Assembly (NCBI GenBank): GCA_029931535.1
Contig: JAQPZY010001684.1
Coordinates: 2,543,001-2,607,000, forward strand
DNA: 64,000 bases
Direction of reading: 5' to 3'
Origin: Margaritifera margaritifera
Taxonomy: Eukaryota > Mollusca > Bivalvia > Unionida > Margaritiferidae
The first letter of the stretch is position 1; every line of letters starts with the position of its first letter. A program made the position numbers and the translations under genes. Shown in pieces: positions 37,701 through 45,752 of the stretch. The notes below the pieces were generated by a model. The model ran no database searches and had not been told where the DNA came from. It saw nothing but the letters and a program-made list of their open reading frames with translations.

Positions 37701-40700
37701 ATGGTCTTGGTCTTTACAAATTTCCCTGTATTAATATATAGACCTGGCTTTGGCAATTTAATGGTTTGTAGAGTTTTTTTGTTGAAGGAGTTTTCAAGGA
37801 CTTCCTAGAGTTTTCAAGGAGTATTTAAACTTTCTCCACATGCTACTTTGTCAAGGACTTACTAAAGTTTTCGAGGACTTACTAATGTGTTCAAGGACTT
37901 TTCAAGAACTTCCTCAAGTTTTCAAGGACTTTGCAAGGACTTCCTCAAGTTTTCAAGGAGTTTTCAAGGACTTCCTAAAGTTTTCAAGGAGTATTTAAAT
38001 GTTCTCCATATGTTACTTTGTTTATCACTGGGTAAATAGGTACAAAAGGAGAAGAAAAAAACAACATAATACTAACTTGGATATTCTTCAAGTTGTCGAT
38101 TTCCAAAAATGAGCTGAAGGTGATAGTAGATGAATTTACTGATGTGATTCTCTTGTGGTTTTCACTTTCCATGTACGACTTTAATACAATTTCTCCCATT
38201 CTGGAAATGTCAATAACTTTGTCACATGTCTCGCACATCACTTTGCGTCTGTCCCCATTAAATATTTTCAGCCAACTGAACTTGAGAGTGGCTCACGCTC
38301 TAATTTTACTAAACACAGCTCATTCCTAGTTGGGTCACATTCTTTGTTGAATTAGTCATCTGTTTGTAATTATTAATTTGCACAATAATGATATTTGTCC
38401 CAGTGAAATACGATGAGCATATCTTTCTCTTTCTGCCATTCTAACATGCTTGATAAAATATTCTCTACGGTTTTGTAGACATTAACATATATATATTGAA
38501 TGCATTGTAATTAGTGTGCCAATGCAGCAATGGGAGACTACTCCATCTGGTCTTCTAGACAATTATTTCTTTGTGTGTTGATAATAGCTTTTGTCCTATT
38601 ACTAACCTTTATTGACAGCTGATGAACAATCTGTATCATTCTAACATTGGCATAGTAAAATCCTGCTGACAGACCAATAAATACCAACAATCCTGAAATA
38701 TAAAAAGTTTCAGTTATCGTTGTTGAAAATAAATAAATAAATAAACAAATAATGATTGTACTTCAGTTAGGTTCTATGACAAAGATTAGAGTTGTCCCTC
38801 ACTTTAAAATCCCTCAGTATACTGTTGCCAATTTTATAACATGCATATGGTCATGGACAGTGCTCACAGAATCAGATAGCCCAACACCCAGGGCCCCTCT
38901 AATTTCAGATCGGACCCCTCCTGTATTCTAAGTGAAGTGCCCATCGGGCTTGTAAAAAAAATAATCTAATTTGCCTGAGAAACTTTGATCTCGCTGACAA
39001 AATGTTGAATTTTATTTTCAAGTTGTTGAAGGGCCAGTAAATTATTAACATTTATCCCCATGTATGCCCCTGACCCATATAAGATCGCCTACTTACCGTA
39101 CTTCTATTGAAAGCTGTAAACTTTGTGTAGAAAGTGAAGCATGTGATCTATGAATGGGGAACAGATTGCCTAGGTTACCTATAATTAGTGCTCATTTGGC
39201 TTTAACATACATATGATTATACCATCGGTAGGAAAAAATACCATTTTTAAGGCTGTCTAATGCACATACCGTTTCATAGTTGAAATCTGTAATTCAAAAA
39301 AGAAAGAAAAAAAGTGCATTTTTACGCGTTCTATCCACGCATTACAGAAACCAGTCAGAACCAGTCTACTGAGGACTAAAACTATTCCAACAGTCGATGC
39401 AACAGCTGCAGTGGTGCATGGCTGAGTAATCAGATTAAAGCTAACGTGTACACAACAAGCTGTTAATTGATTACCTTATTGTTGTAATCTGGAGAGTTTA
39501 GGACAAATGTGAGATGCTTTTCGAGGTGTTACATGTAATAACGGGATCAAAAGTGGTCCATGTTGGCTTCTGAGTCTTTGATTGGCAGTGAGATAAAAAG
39601 GAAAGACCAACCAAAAAATGATTTTGTTAGAAATACTTAAGAAAGTAATGCAACACTGGTTAAACATATTAAGCAGCACCTATGAACAACGTCAAAAGTA
39701 TAAAGAGGAACTGTGTAAAGCAAGAGACGCTTCAGATGCTAATGAATATCAACACCGCTGATCCAATGAGTAAGGAGGACATTGATAGAGCAATTGGACA
39801 ATGGTTGACATCAGGACCTGGAGAAAGACATTGCTTCACGTTAAATATTTTGAGATCTGAATAAACACACAAGTAAATTTAATGATTTTGTTTCTTTCTT
39901 TTCATAGTAAAAATTAGGGCCCTTTTGGGCACACACAATTGTGGGATTTGAGTCAGGTCTTATGATTTTTATGAAGTCACCAGCCCTGTGCCTGTGTCTG
40001 AATTTTTTTTCTTTGAGCACTGATGGATCCCATTAAATTGGTTCCTCACTTTAAAACCCCTCAGTATAATGTAGCCCATCTTATAACATGCATATAGTCA
40101 TGGATTCCATTATATTGGTCCTTCACTTGAAAATTCCTCAGTATACTGTTGCCCCTCTTATAACATGCATATAGTCATGGATCCCATTAAATTGGTCCTT
40201 AACTTGAAAACCTCTCAGTATACTGTTGCCCCTATTATAACATGCATATAGTCATGGATTCCATTAAATTGGTCCTTCACTTGAAAACCCCTCAGTATAC
40301 TCTTGCCCCTATTATAACATGCATATAGTCATGGATTCCATTAAATTGGTCCTTCAATTAAAAATCCCTCAGTATACTGTTGCCCAATTTATAACATGCA
40401 TATAGTCATGGGTCCCATCAAATTGGTCCTTCACTTTAAAATTCCTCAGTATACTGTTGCCCCTCTTATAACATGCATATAGTCATGGGTCCCATTATAT
40501 TGGTCTTTCACTTGAAAATTCCTCAGTATACTGTTGCCCAATTTATAACATGCATATAGTCATGGGTCCCATCAAATTGGTCCTTCACTTTAAAATTCCT
40601 CAGTATACTGTTGCCCCTCTTATAATATGCATATAGTCATGGATCCCATTAAATTGGTCCTTCACTTTAAAATCCCTCAGTATAATGTTGCCCCTCTTAT

Positions 40701-42834
40701 AACATGCATATAGTCATGGATCCCATTAAATTGGTCCTTCACTTTAAAACCCCTTAGTATAATGTTGCCCCTCTTATAACGTGTATGGTCATGGGTCCCA
40801 TTAAATTGGTCCTTCACTTTAAAATTCCTCAGTATACTGTTGCCCCTCTTATAACGTGCATATAGTCATGGATCCCATTAAACTGATCCCATTTTCTTCT
40901 ACTTATATTTAATTTCACTTGATTTTATTACTTGACTGTTCAGAATCAATTACAATACAGTTTTAATTCATTAAAATATCCCACTTGTTTCGCTTTTGTG
41001 TATAATATCTGGAACTGGAATCAGCAGTAGCTCATGAGACCAAGGCTAAAAAATGTACTATTGAATTTAATATACTCTGGTAGTAAATTTATTAATCTGG
41101 GTACACTTCCTCATACTCATTATAACTAATGATCTGTAACTGTAAATGGCAGGCAAAGTTTTGGAAGTTTCCATAATGCAATTGGCTTTTAATTTGGTCT
41201 CAGCAAGGCACAATTTATCAATTAGCCACTGATATAAACTAGGTACATTGTTGGGGATTGGGGGGGGAGGAACGAGTAAAAACTCAGGTGGACTAAGAGG
41301 ACAAGCAGATTTTGAAAGCTACCAGTTCTTGTGGCTATCAAAAGATTTATGTAAAATGTGTGCTTTCAATATGCACTATGATAAGACAGCCTTGGAAAAT
41401 CCCTGAATATAAATAAGGGGAGCTCGTTTATAATGTGGGTCACTTATATGGGTCCTATGAACTGCATTATAATAAGGGAGCAATGTACCATGTGTTTCAG
41501 ATTGAAGTTTTCAGTACCGTCTATACTTGTGTATAATCCAAGATCAACTGCAAACTGCATAGACCCAGATCTGCTGTAGCATAATGCGCCAGCAGATCTG
41601 GGTCTATGCTGTTTGTAAGGACTAATCAGTAGAACAAACAACATAGGCCCTGATCTGCTGGCGCATTATGCGACCGCAGATCTGGGTCTATGTTGTTTGC
41701 ATTTGGACCTGGATTATACACAAGTATATACGGTATGTTAGATTTATGTATAGAATGACATTCTTTATCAAATTTATGATAAATGTAAATAGTGAGTTAC
41801 TCTTAGAAACAGAGACTTATAAATCTCCAAATTTGCCTATTATACTCTGGCAAGTGAACTGGTAAAATTTAGATGTCCTTTGGACAAGGGTACAGGTTTA
41901 AATTTTTATTACTTTATTTGGCTTTTACTTACGTCTTATACTAAAACACAATAACGATAAACTACTTGCACATTGCCTTCCACATGTTGATGATATAAAT
42001 TCAGACTTACTCACTGATTTTGAATGATTCATAGATAATAAACACTAGGTTATTTGTAACTTTGTATATTTGTAAATATAAATTAAGAGTTTATTATATA
42101 TAAATATTTTAAACTGACTGATAGAACATCAAGTGCCTATTATATGTATTGTCTGTTAAAACATTTTTAACCGTGTTGTGCTGTGTCCTTTTTGCAAACA
42201 AAATTGATATTAAAGGGAGAGAGTGTAATGATTTCCCTACGATTTGCTTACCTAAAATGTGGTCAGCCATAATACGAATGAAGAGGATCAGGATAAAAAC
42301 ACCCGATGAAAGAAGGATTCTCCAGTTTATTTGGTTTCCTTCTTCAGTTTCATGGGTGTGCCCATGTCTGGATGTGTCACCTCCACCATTCAGGTTTCCA
42401 TTTTGACTTCCTGGGGTATTGTGAGTATGTGTGTATCTATTGGATATGTCATGACCTTGGCCACCTCTCTCTGGATCTAAATCAATGTTAAGCACAGTGG
42501 ATGCTTCCTGATTTGTGAGAGAATATCCTGAATCTGGCCCATCATTACTGTGAAAGTAATCATGAGCTAGTGTTGCATGACCCTGATCTCTGAGTCCTTG
42601 ACCTTGACCCCTGATTAACTGCTGAAGGTAAGGATTTTGATGGGTATGAACATGACCTTGTCCAGGCAACACACCTTGGATGACTTGAGACACTTGTGAT
42701 GGAATTCTGGAGTTGAAGTTTAGTCTCTCCTGTAAATTAATTAAGTTCCCATCTTCATTCTGCCAGAAAAATGTTGGGGGCCGTAGCATTCCAGCTACAG
42801 TGGGACTTAATGGTGCATTATTATTTGAGTTCAT
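19595..42834 (-). CDS. RNFT1/RNFT2-type RING finger and transmembrane E3 ligase
   Basis: Eight coding exons joined by GT-AG introns give a 462-residue protein, close to the ~440 residues of vertebrate RNFT1 and RNFT2. Residues 1-165 are polar, rich in Gly/Gln/His and probably disordered. Five hydrophobic segments follow (about 172-190, 196-212, 235-254, 274-299, 349-361). The C-terminus is a perfect C3HC4 RING: Cys402, Cys405, Cys417, His419, Cys422, Cys425, Cys436, Cys439. The protein ends in the family-typical WRDGSTCSSIQWY. RNFT1 is known as an ER membrane ubiquitin ligase in protein quality control. That role here is by homology. All exon phases agree, so the model is strong. Whether it is RNFT1 or the undivided ancestor of RNFT1/2 cannot be told. 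Confidence 0.93.
19727..19832 (-). repeat. 53-bp tandem duplication carrying a splice acceptor
   Basis: Two copies of a 53-bp unit (landmark ATGCTGAAAACAAAGATGGA at 19,727 and 19,780) lie at the 3' end of RNFT intron 7. Each copy carries the same polypyrimidine tract and CAG. They differ at about one or two bases, so the duplication is recent. Confidence 0.95.
20590..20850. repeat. Dispersed CAGGTGACTG-type repeat
   Basis: Related to the units at 18.2 and 19.1 kb (GACAGGTGACTGCTTAATAC, ACCTTAAGATAGGTTCAACC). It lies in RNFT intron 7. Confidence 0.45.
20991..21092 (-). CDS. RNFT coding exon 7 (first half of RING)
   Basis: The donor is TGTAAG/GTGAGT. The acceptor (TCATTAAAG) lacks a good pyrimidine tract and is weak, but the phase and protein match. 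34 codons encode AYGNKPTTVDIAARGENCAI, CQDDYKDPVIL and SCK, giving the first three RING cysteines. Confidence 0.9.
21936..22262 (+). repeat. 27-bp minisatellite, about 12 units
   Basis: The unit contains GAGAAACAGTGCCAGATTAA, repeated with only a few A/G and T/A differences. Because 27 is a multiple of three, both strands have long open frames (EKQCQIKLI repeats on plus, NLALFLYQF on minus). It lies inside RNFT intron 6 and is not a gene. Confidence 0.95.
23067..23132 (-). CDS. RNFT coding exon 6
   Basis: Acceptor CTGTTTCAG and donor GATGCT/GTAAGT flank 66 bases (22 codons, phase 0 both ends). It encodes the amphipathic linker AVAVFGKFKELANAFLKLN before the RING domain. Confidence 0.88.
23268..23402 (+). 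repeat. ~45-bp tandem repeat, 3 copies
   Basis: The landmark AACAGATTTGCAGGTGAAAA occurs three times with CACTGTACATG-type ends. It lies in RNFT intron 5. Confidence 0.9.
23910..24740 (-). repeat. ~165-bp tandem array, 5-6 units
   Basis: The units share GTCTTCTTAATGTAAAGTCT, ACCAAATTTGGTTTGAATCC, AGTTACTGAGTGGAAACAAA and GGGCAAAGTTC in order, at about 23,928, 24,089, 24,252, 24,423 and 24,596. A 38-bp local duplication occurs at 24,596-24,670. It lies in RNFT intron 5. Confidence 0.88.
25332..25481 (-). CDS. RNFT coding exon 5
   Basis: Acceptor ATCTTTCAG and donor GCAAAG/GTAAAA flank 150 bases, in frame at both ends. It starts GKYYMFLEVLVQFYR, matching the family GKFY block, and ends with the last membrane segment ILAIILCIIYLIAK. 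Confidence 0.92.
25660..26400 (+). repeat. ~28-bp minisatellite (GAGAGGTCATAG type)
   Basis: More than 20 units of GAGAGGTCATAGAGTGATCA plus ATATTAAT, with length variants of about 20-36 bp that gain or lose an ATAG or GAG block. It lies in RNFT intron 4. Confidence 0.95.
26790..27045 (+). repeat. ~70-bp tandem repeat, 3 copies
   Basis: Units contain CCATTAGTCATGATGGGATA, CCTATTATTTATAC and GATGAACAGACAAA. The array is open on the plus strand for 93 codons (repeats of VPIIYTDEQT), but it is intronic in RNFT on the opposite strand and has no coding signature beyond the repeat. Confidence 0.85.
27130..27342. mobile_element. Double-hairpin MITE, copy 1
   Basis: Outer inverted arms (ATATAAGTTAGGTCCAACTG on the left, its complement on the right) enclose two successive hairpins. 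The arms of these hairpins are CCTGATCTG.../...CAGATCAGG and AGATCCAGATCTG.../...GATCTGGGTCT, each looping around an ATAATGC or ATTATGC centre. Copies lie at 41.5 and 62.5 kb. It has no coding capacity and lies in RNFT intron 4. Confidence 0.8.
28087..28240 (-). CDS. RNFT coding exon 4
   Basis: Acceptor CCATTTCAG and donor AAACGG/GTAAAT flank 154 bases, phase 2 to phase 0. It encodes LIFELPVKWEGDLYALFWVT and TDYVMKFVALILKALL, then ends PQKKR. This is the conserved central RNFT membrane region. Confidence 0.92.
28660..30650 (-). repeat. ~144-bp tandem array, copy 2
   Basis: The same repeat family as at 15.7-17.2 kb, with landmarks ATTTTCATTTAGGACCAACT and TTTTCAAGATGGCCACCATG recurring about every 140-150 bp over nearly 2 kb. 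Several units have internal deletions. It lies in RNFT intron 3. Confidence 0.9.
30775..30955 (+). mobile_element. tRNA-derived SINE, family B, diverged copy
   Basis: The head matches the 19.3-kb copy (TATGGTAGCTCAGTTGGTAA), with a CTCATGA anticodon-like loop and a degraded B box. The body has CCAACCCAAGTTGGCTGCCT and a Deu-like TTTGGAAAAGGCACTATTTC. It is more diverged than the 19.3-kb copy. No clear target duplication was seen. Confidence 0.75.
31000..32630. other. Intronic, no gene seen
   Basis: RNFT intron 3 sequence with a two-copy ~32-bp repeat at about 32,145-32,215 (CAAGTGACTTTTCCTAAGTC). I see no other structure. Confidence 0.5.
32635..32965 (+). repeat. ~60-70-bp tandem repeat, 5 copies
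   Basis: The unit includes CAATCCACTAGCCTAAGGCC, CATTTCTAATAG and GAGTGGGCACATTCATT. The last two copies are nearly identical. It lies in RNFT intron 3. Confidence 0.9.
33750..33880 (+). repeat. ~70-bp tandem duplication
   Basis: Two copies of a unit containing ATCAGCTGAATCTGATTGTC and AATCCACTTCTC. It lies in RNFT intron 3. Confidence 0.85.
34200..34435 (+). repeat. 69-bp tandem repeat, 3+ copies
   Basis: The unit includes TTTACCTTTGATTGTACCCA and GTGATGAATGTACACAAGTG. At 69 bp it preserves a 23-residue frame (LPLIVPSGDECTQVD) on the plus strand, giving a 106-codon open frame. This looks like repeat-driven openness rather than a gene. Confidence 0.9.
34492..34634 (+). mobile_element. SINE family A, internally deleted copy
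   Basis: The head GGCCAAGTGGTCTAAGGCG joins directly to the 3' body (TTCCTCCACCAAATAAA, then AATGGTGTTAAACCCAC) with about 100 bp of the middle missing, including the B box. The 13-bp target duplications ACTGATTCAAGTC (34,479-34,491) and ACTGATTAAAGTC (34,635-34,647) differ at one base. It lies in RNFT intron 3. Confidence 0.88.
35053..35165 (-). CDS. RNFT coding exon 3
   Basis: Acceptor TGCATTCCAG and donor GAGAGT/GTAAGC flank 113 bases, phase 0 to phase 2. It encodes the third membrane segment, CLWLILFLAAHITCMYYFF, followed by EDQELWR. Confidence 0.92.
35549..35683. repeat. Nested ~130-bp palindrome in the hAT element
   Basis: ACCCGGCAGGGCTGAGCAAAT at the left is inverted as ATTTGCTCAGTCCTGCCCGG at the right, with a second inner pairing around CCGGACTA/TAGTCCGGG. 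The CAGGGCTG start resembles a hAT MITE end, so a small MITE may have landed inside the larger element. Confidence 0.7.
36226..36400 (+). pseudogene. BED zinc-finger remnant (hAT transposase N-terminus)
   Basis: The translated frame reads KTSKVWA, a stop, then SKQLDENSAECNLCKIML and SAKGGNMSTI, a stop, HHLVGTHNID. Spacing of Cys-x2-Cys, the GGN-[TM]-S block and the final H-x4-5-H fits a BED finger. Two in-frame stops make it dead. It is the only recognisable coding relic of the 35,498-36,500 element. Confidence 0.7.
37775..38000 (+). repeat. ~24-bp TTTTCAAGGA-type minisatellite
   Basis: Irregular units of GTTTTCAAGGACTTCCTCAA / GTTTTCAAGGAGT recur about nine times in RNFT intron 2. Confidence 0.85.
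38075..38295 (-). pseudogene. Zinc-finger fragment, possible transposase N-terminus
   Basis: An open stretch reads FSWLKIFNGDRRKV, then CETCDKVIDISRMGE, then SYMESENHKRITS. Cys-x2-Cys followed by x-n-H about 25 residues later, with the S-x-MG block, resembles the N-terminal finger of some animal DNA-transposon proteins. One expected histidine position is Tyr (SYMES). It lies in RNFT intron 2 on the same strand, without splice-linked partners. It could be a transposon relic or an unrelated small ORF. Confidence 0.35.
38607..38692 (-). CDS. RNFT coding exon 2
   Basis: Acceptor TATTTCAG and donor AAAG/GTTAGT flank 86 bases. It enters in phase 1 and leaves in phase 0. It encodes GLLVFIGLSAGFYYANVR and continues to HQLSIK, the second membrane segment and the start of the following loop. 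It is too short to stand out as an ORF and was found by family order and splice phase. Confidence 0.9.
38780..38862 (+). repeat. Isolated copy of the 77-bp repeat
   Basis: One unit of the family expanded at 40.0-40.9 kb (CCCTCAGTATACTGTTGCCA, ATAACATGCATATGGTCATG) stands alone in RNFT intron 2, on the other side of exon 2's acceptor. Confidence 0.85.
39670..39870 (+). other. Small ORF of unknown origin
   Basis: A 60-codon frame from 39,682 ends TSGPGERHCFTLNILRSE, and an overlapping frame upstream reads YEQRQKYKEELCKARDAS. Both have protein-like composition unlike the surrounding intron. The pair looks like a frameshifted relic of a larger protein, perhaps of a mobile element. I cannot name it. 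It lies in RNFT intron 1 on the opposite strand. Confidence 0.3.
40020..40905 (+). repeat. 77-bp satellite-like tandem array, about 11-12 units
   Basis: The unit contains CATGGATCCCATTAAATTGG, TCCTTCACTTTAAAA, CCTCAGTATACTGTTGCCCC and ATAACATGCATATAGT. Successive AACATG landmarks at 40,085, 40,162 and 40,239 give exactly 77 bp. Units are highly similar. It lies in RNFT intron 1. Confidence 0.95.
41510..41740. mobile_element. Double-hairpin MITE, copy 2
   Basis: The longest and cleanest copy. The outer arms (ATACTTGTGTATAATCCAAG left, its partner ending ACAAGTATATACGGTAT right) enclose hairpins with arms AGACCCAGATCTGCTG and CAGATCTGGGTCTATG and CGCATTATGCG-type centres, separated by a TAATCAGTAGAACAAAC spacer. 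It lies in RNFT intron 1. Confidence 0.85.
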
Positions 42835-42866
42835 TTTCAGCTGCTCTCCACTCCAAAGGACCTATT
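42252..42866 (-). CDS. RNFT coding exon 1 with 5' UTR
   Basis: An acceptor (TTTCTTTCAG) opens the exon at 42,866, so a non-coding exon must lie upstream. ATG is at 42,834, after 32 bases of leader. It encodes residues 1-194 and one base of codon 195. The protein part contains His-rich patches (HVHTHQN, HTHNT, HGHTHE) and the first membrane segment, LLSSGVFILILFIRI. The donor is TTTTAG/GTAAGC. An open frame continues past the donor but does not match the family, while splicing to exon 2 does. Confidence 0.9.
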
Positions 42867-43024
42867 CTGAAAGAAAAATGTTTAGATATGTTAACAAAGA
42901 TATTCAAAAAATCAGACTCTTTATGAAATTATAGGTCATTTAACCTATATGTACAGTCTATACAAACTTAAATAATGTCACTGATATTGTAGAGAATAAA
43001 ATGAAGGAAGTTTGATCAACTGTT

Positions 43025-43830
43025 GCCTAGATCTTGTGCACCAGCGCACCAACCCACATAACCATGCACTCATCACCAACCGACATAGCCATGCACTCAT
43101 CTCCAACCGACAAAGCCATGCACTCATCTCCAACTGACATAGCCATGCACTCATCTCCAACTGACATAGCCATGCACTCATCTCCAACCCACATAGCCAT
43201 GCACTCATCACCAACCCACATAGCCATGCACTCATCCCCAACCCACATAGCCATGCACTCATCCCCAACCCACATAGCCATGCACTCATCCCCAACCCAT
43301 GTAGCCATGCACTCATCCCCAACCCATGTAGCCATGCACTCATCCCCAACCCATGTAACCATGCACTCATCCCCAACCCACATAGCCATGCACTCATCAC
43401 CAACCCACATAGCCATGCACTCATCCCCAACCCACATAGCCATGCACTCATCCCCAACCCACATAGCCATGCACTCATCCCCAACCCACATAGCCATGCA
43501 CTCATCCCCAACCCCTGTAGCCATGCACTCATCCCCAACCCATGTAACCATGCACTCATCCCCAACCCACATGCACTCATCCCCAACCCACATAGCCATG
43601 CACTCATCTCCAACCCACATAGCCATGCACTCATCACCAAACCACATAGCCATGCACTCATCTCCAACCCACATAGCCATGTACTCATCACCAAACCACA
43701 TAGCCATGCACACATCCCCAACCCACATAGCCATGCACTCATCCCCAACCCATGTAGCCATGCACTCATCCCCAACCCATGTAGCCATGCACTCATCCCC
43801 AACCCACGTAGCCATGCGCTCATCCCGGAA
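43025..43830. repeat. 27-bp minisatellite, about 29 units
   Basis: The unit is roughly CCATGCACTCATCCCCAACC plus cacatag. 27 bp keeps one plus and two minus frames open for 280-300 codons (AMHSSPTHI on plus; MSAWLCGLG and DECMAMWVG on minus). One unit is shortened near 43,565. It lies in the intron upstream of RNFT coding exon 1. Confidence 0.95.
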
Positions 43831-45752
43831 GAAGTACCTTGTTCCAGCCTTTATTGGGGATAAGCACATGGTCATGGGGGTTGGGTTGCTTCTTCTCCCA
43901 CACTGCTTGGAGGATTTTATTGTAACTTCTGTAGACTAGCTGTGTGGTTGGTCATAATGTGCAATAAAGTTGTACTTTTTTCTCCATGTCCTACTTTTGG
44001 GGAATTGTCTTGAAAATTGTCAAAAAATTGGATATTTTAGGAATAATAATAATAATAATTACTTTATTTAAAGAGGGTGACACATTTAGTTGCATGGAAC
44101 TAATTCTCCTTGTAGCCCTCGATTCTATGCATATTTACATACACAGTACATAGTTGCACACACAGTAAAAAAACAAAAACATTAATAATAAGTTACATTT
44201 ATATACAGACATAATAAACAGAAAATTTTATAAAACATGCTCCACCAAGGTTCATTGTGTATAAACAGTACACAAATAGCGAGACAACAAAGTGGAAGGT
44301 TTGAGAATTTTTTCTTTTGGTTGTAATGTTTTTGTCAAATCAAACAGGTTCCACTTTTCATCAATTGAATTATTTTATAATTAAATACATATATATTTTT
44401 TTCTTTCTCTAATTTCCTTTAGGATTCTGTTCCAAATAAGTGGCCCCAAATATTGAAAACTTTTCTTGAAGAATTCTATATCTGGTTTTGGAATGGAAAG
44501 ATGGTTAGCTGAAACTGATCTTAAATTGGGAGTATTGCCTTATTTTCTAGCATGAAATAGTTCCTTGAGATATAATGGGGCTATATTGTTTGAAACTTTG
44601 TGCATAAGTTTAGCTTTTCTAAAAAATATCTGTTTACTTACTGTTAACATTTTAATATCATTCATTGCATTTGGGATGTTTTCAGCATTATCTAGGATGA
44701 GTCTGCAAGCTCTTTTTTCCAGGCACAGTAATTTGCAAATATTCTTGTTAGAAGTGTTTCCCCAAATAACACTACAGTAGTCTAGATACGGTTGTATATA
44801 GCTTTTGTAATATATTAACTTATGTTTAGTTGATAGATATGGCCTTATCTTGATTTAATAACCACAGACATGAATTGATTTTATAACATATGACTTGAAT
44901 ATGTTCATTCGATTGCAAATTGTTATCAACCATCACCCCAAGAATTTTGTCATGGTTAACCATTTGTAGTCAGATTTCATTCAACTTAAGATTCAAATTG
45001 TTAGTTTCAAAAGTTAGCTCTCTTTTGTTGGGTAGTAATCATTAATACTTTAGTCTTTCATGCCATTTTCCTTAGACCTGGAATCTAAGTAAGGCTATCT
45101 GAAGGGAGACCTCTAGGTCTGATTTTAGCTGTTTGAAACCTTATAGAGTGGTGTCATCTGCATATAGGTCGGTACATGAAATTTATTGGAAGATCATTTA
45201 TGAAAATGAGAATGATGAGAGGGCACAGGATCGATCCCTGTGGTACTCCACATGTAATTGGTTCTTCTTTAAACAAACTGCCATTTATTTTGACATACTG
45301 TTTTCTCTTTGTTAGATATGATGTAAACCAATCAATTGTTGAATTGTCACATTGATATATCTTCAATTTATTGATAAGAATATCATGATCAACAAGGTCA
45401 ACAGTTTTTCTAAGATCAACTAGCATGGATCGAACTAATTTCCCTTAATCTAAGGCAGTAATCCATCTATCTATCATGGAGACCAAGGCTGTCTCACACG
45501 AGTGGTTTTCTCTGAATCCTCATTGGTTCTGGTGAATTAAGTTATAGCTTGATAGGTACCGGTATATCAAACGATTGTCATGAACATGAACATGTTTTCC
45601 AAGTAGTTTGGGCAGAGTTGGTAAGATAGATACGGGTCTGAAGTTACTGACATCTTCTTTGCTGCCTGACTTACAAATGGGGGTAACTTTTGCCAATTTC
45701 CATGTCTGGAGAAACACTATGGTGGATATGCTCAGATTACATTTGTGACCTA

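Noticed and set aside
43034..43939. 301-codon plus-strand ORF (and two ~280-codon minus ORFs) as repeat-protein genes
   Set aside because: All three come from one 27-bp minisatellite whose unit is a multiple of three. The non-repeat flanks show no domain or splice signals, and the region is intronic to RNFT.
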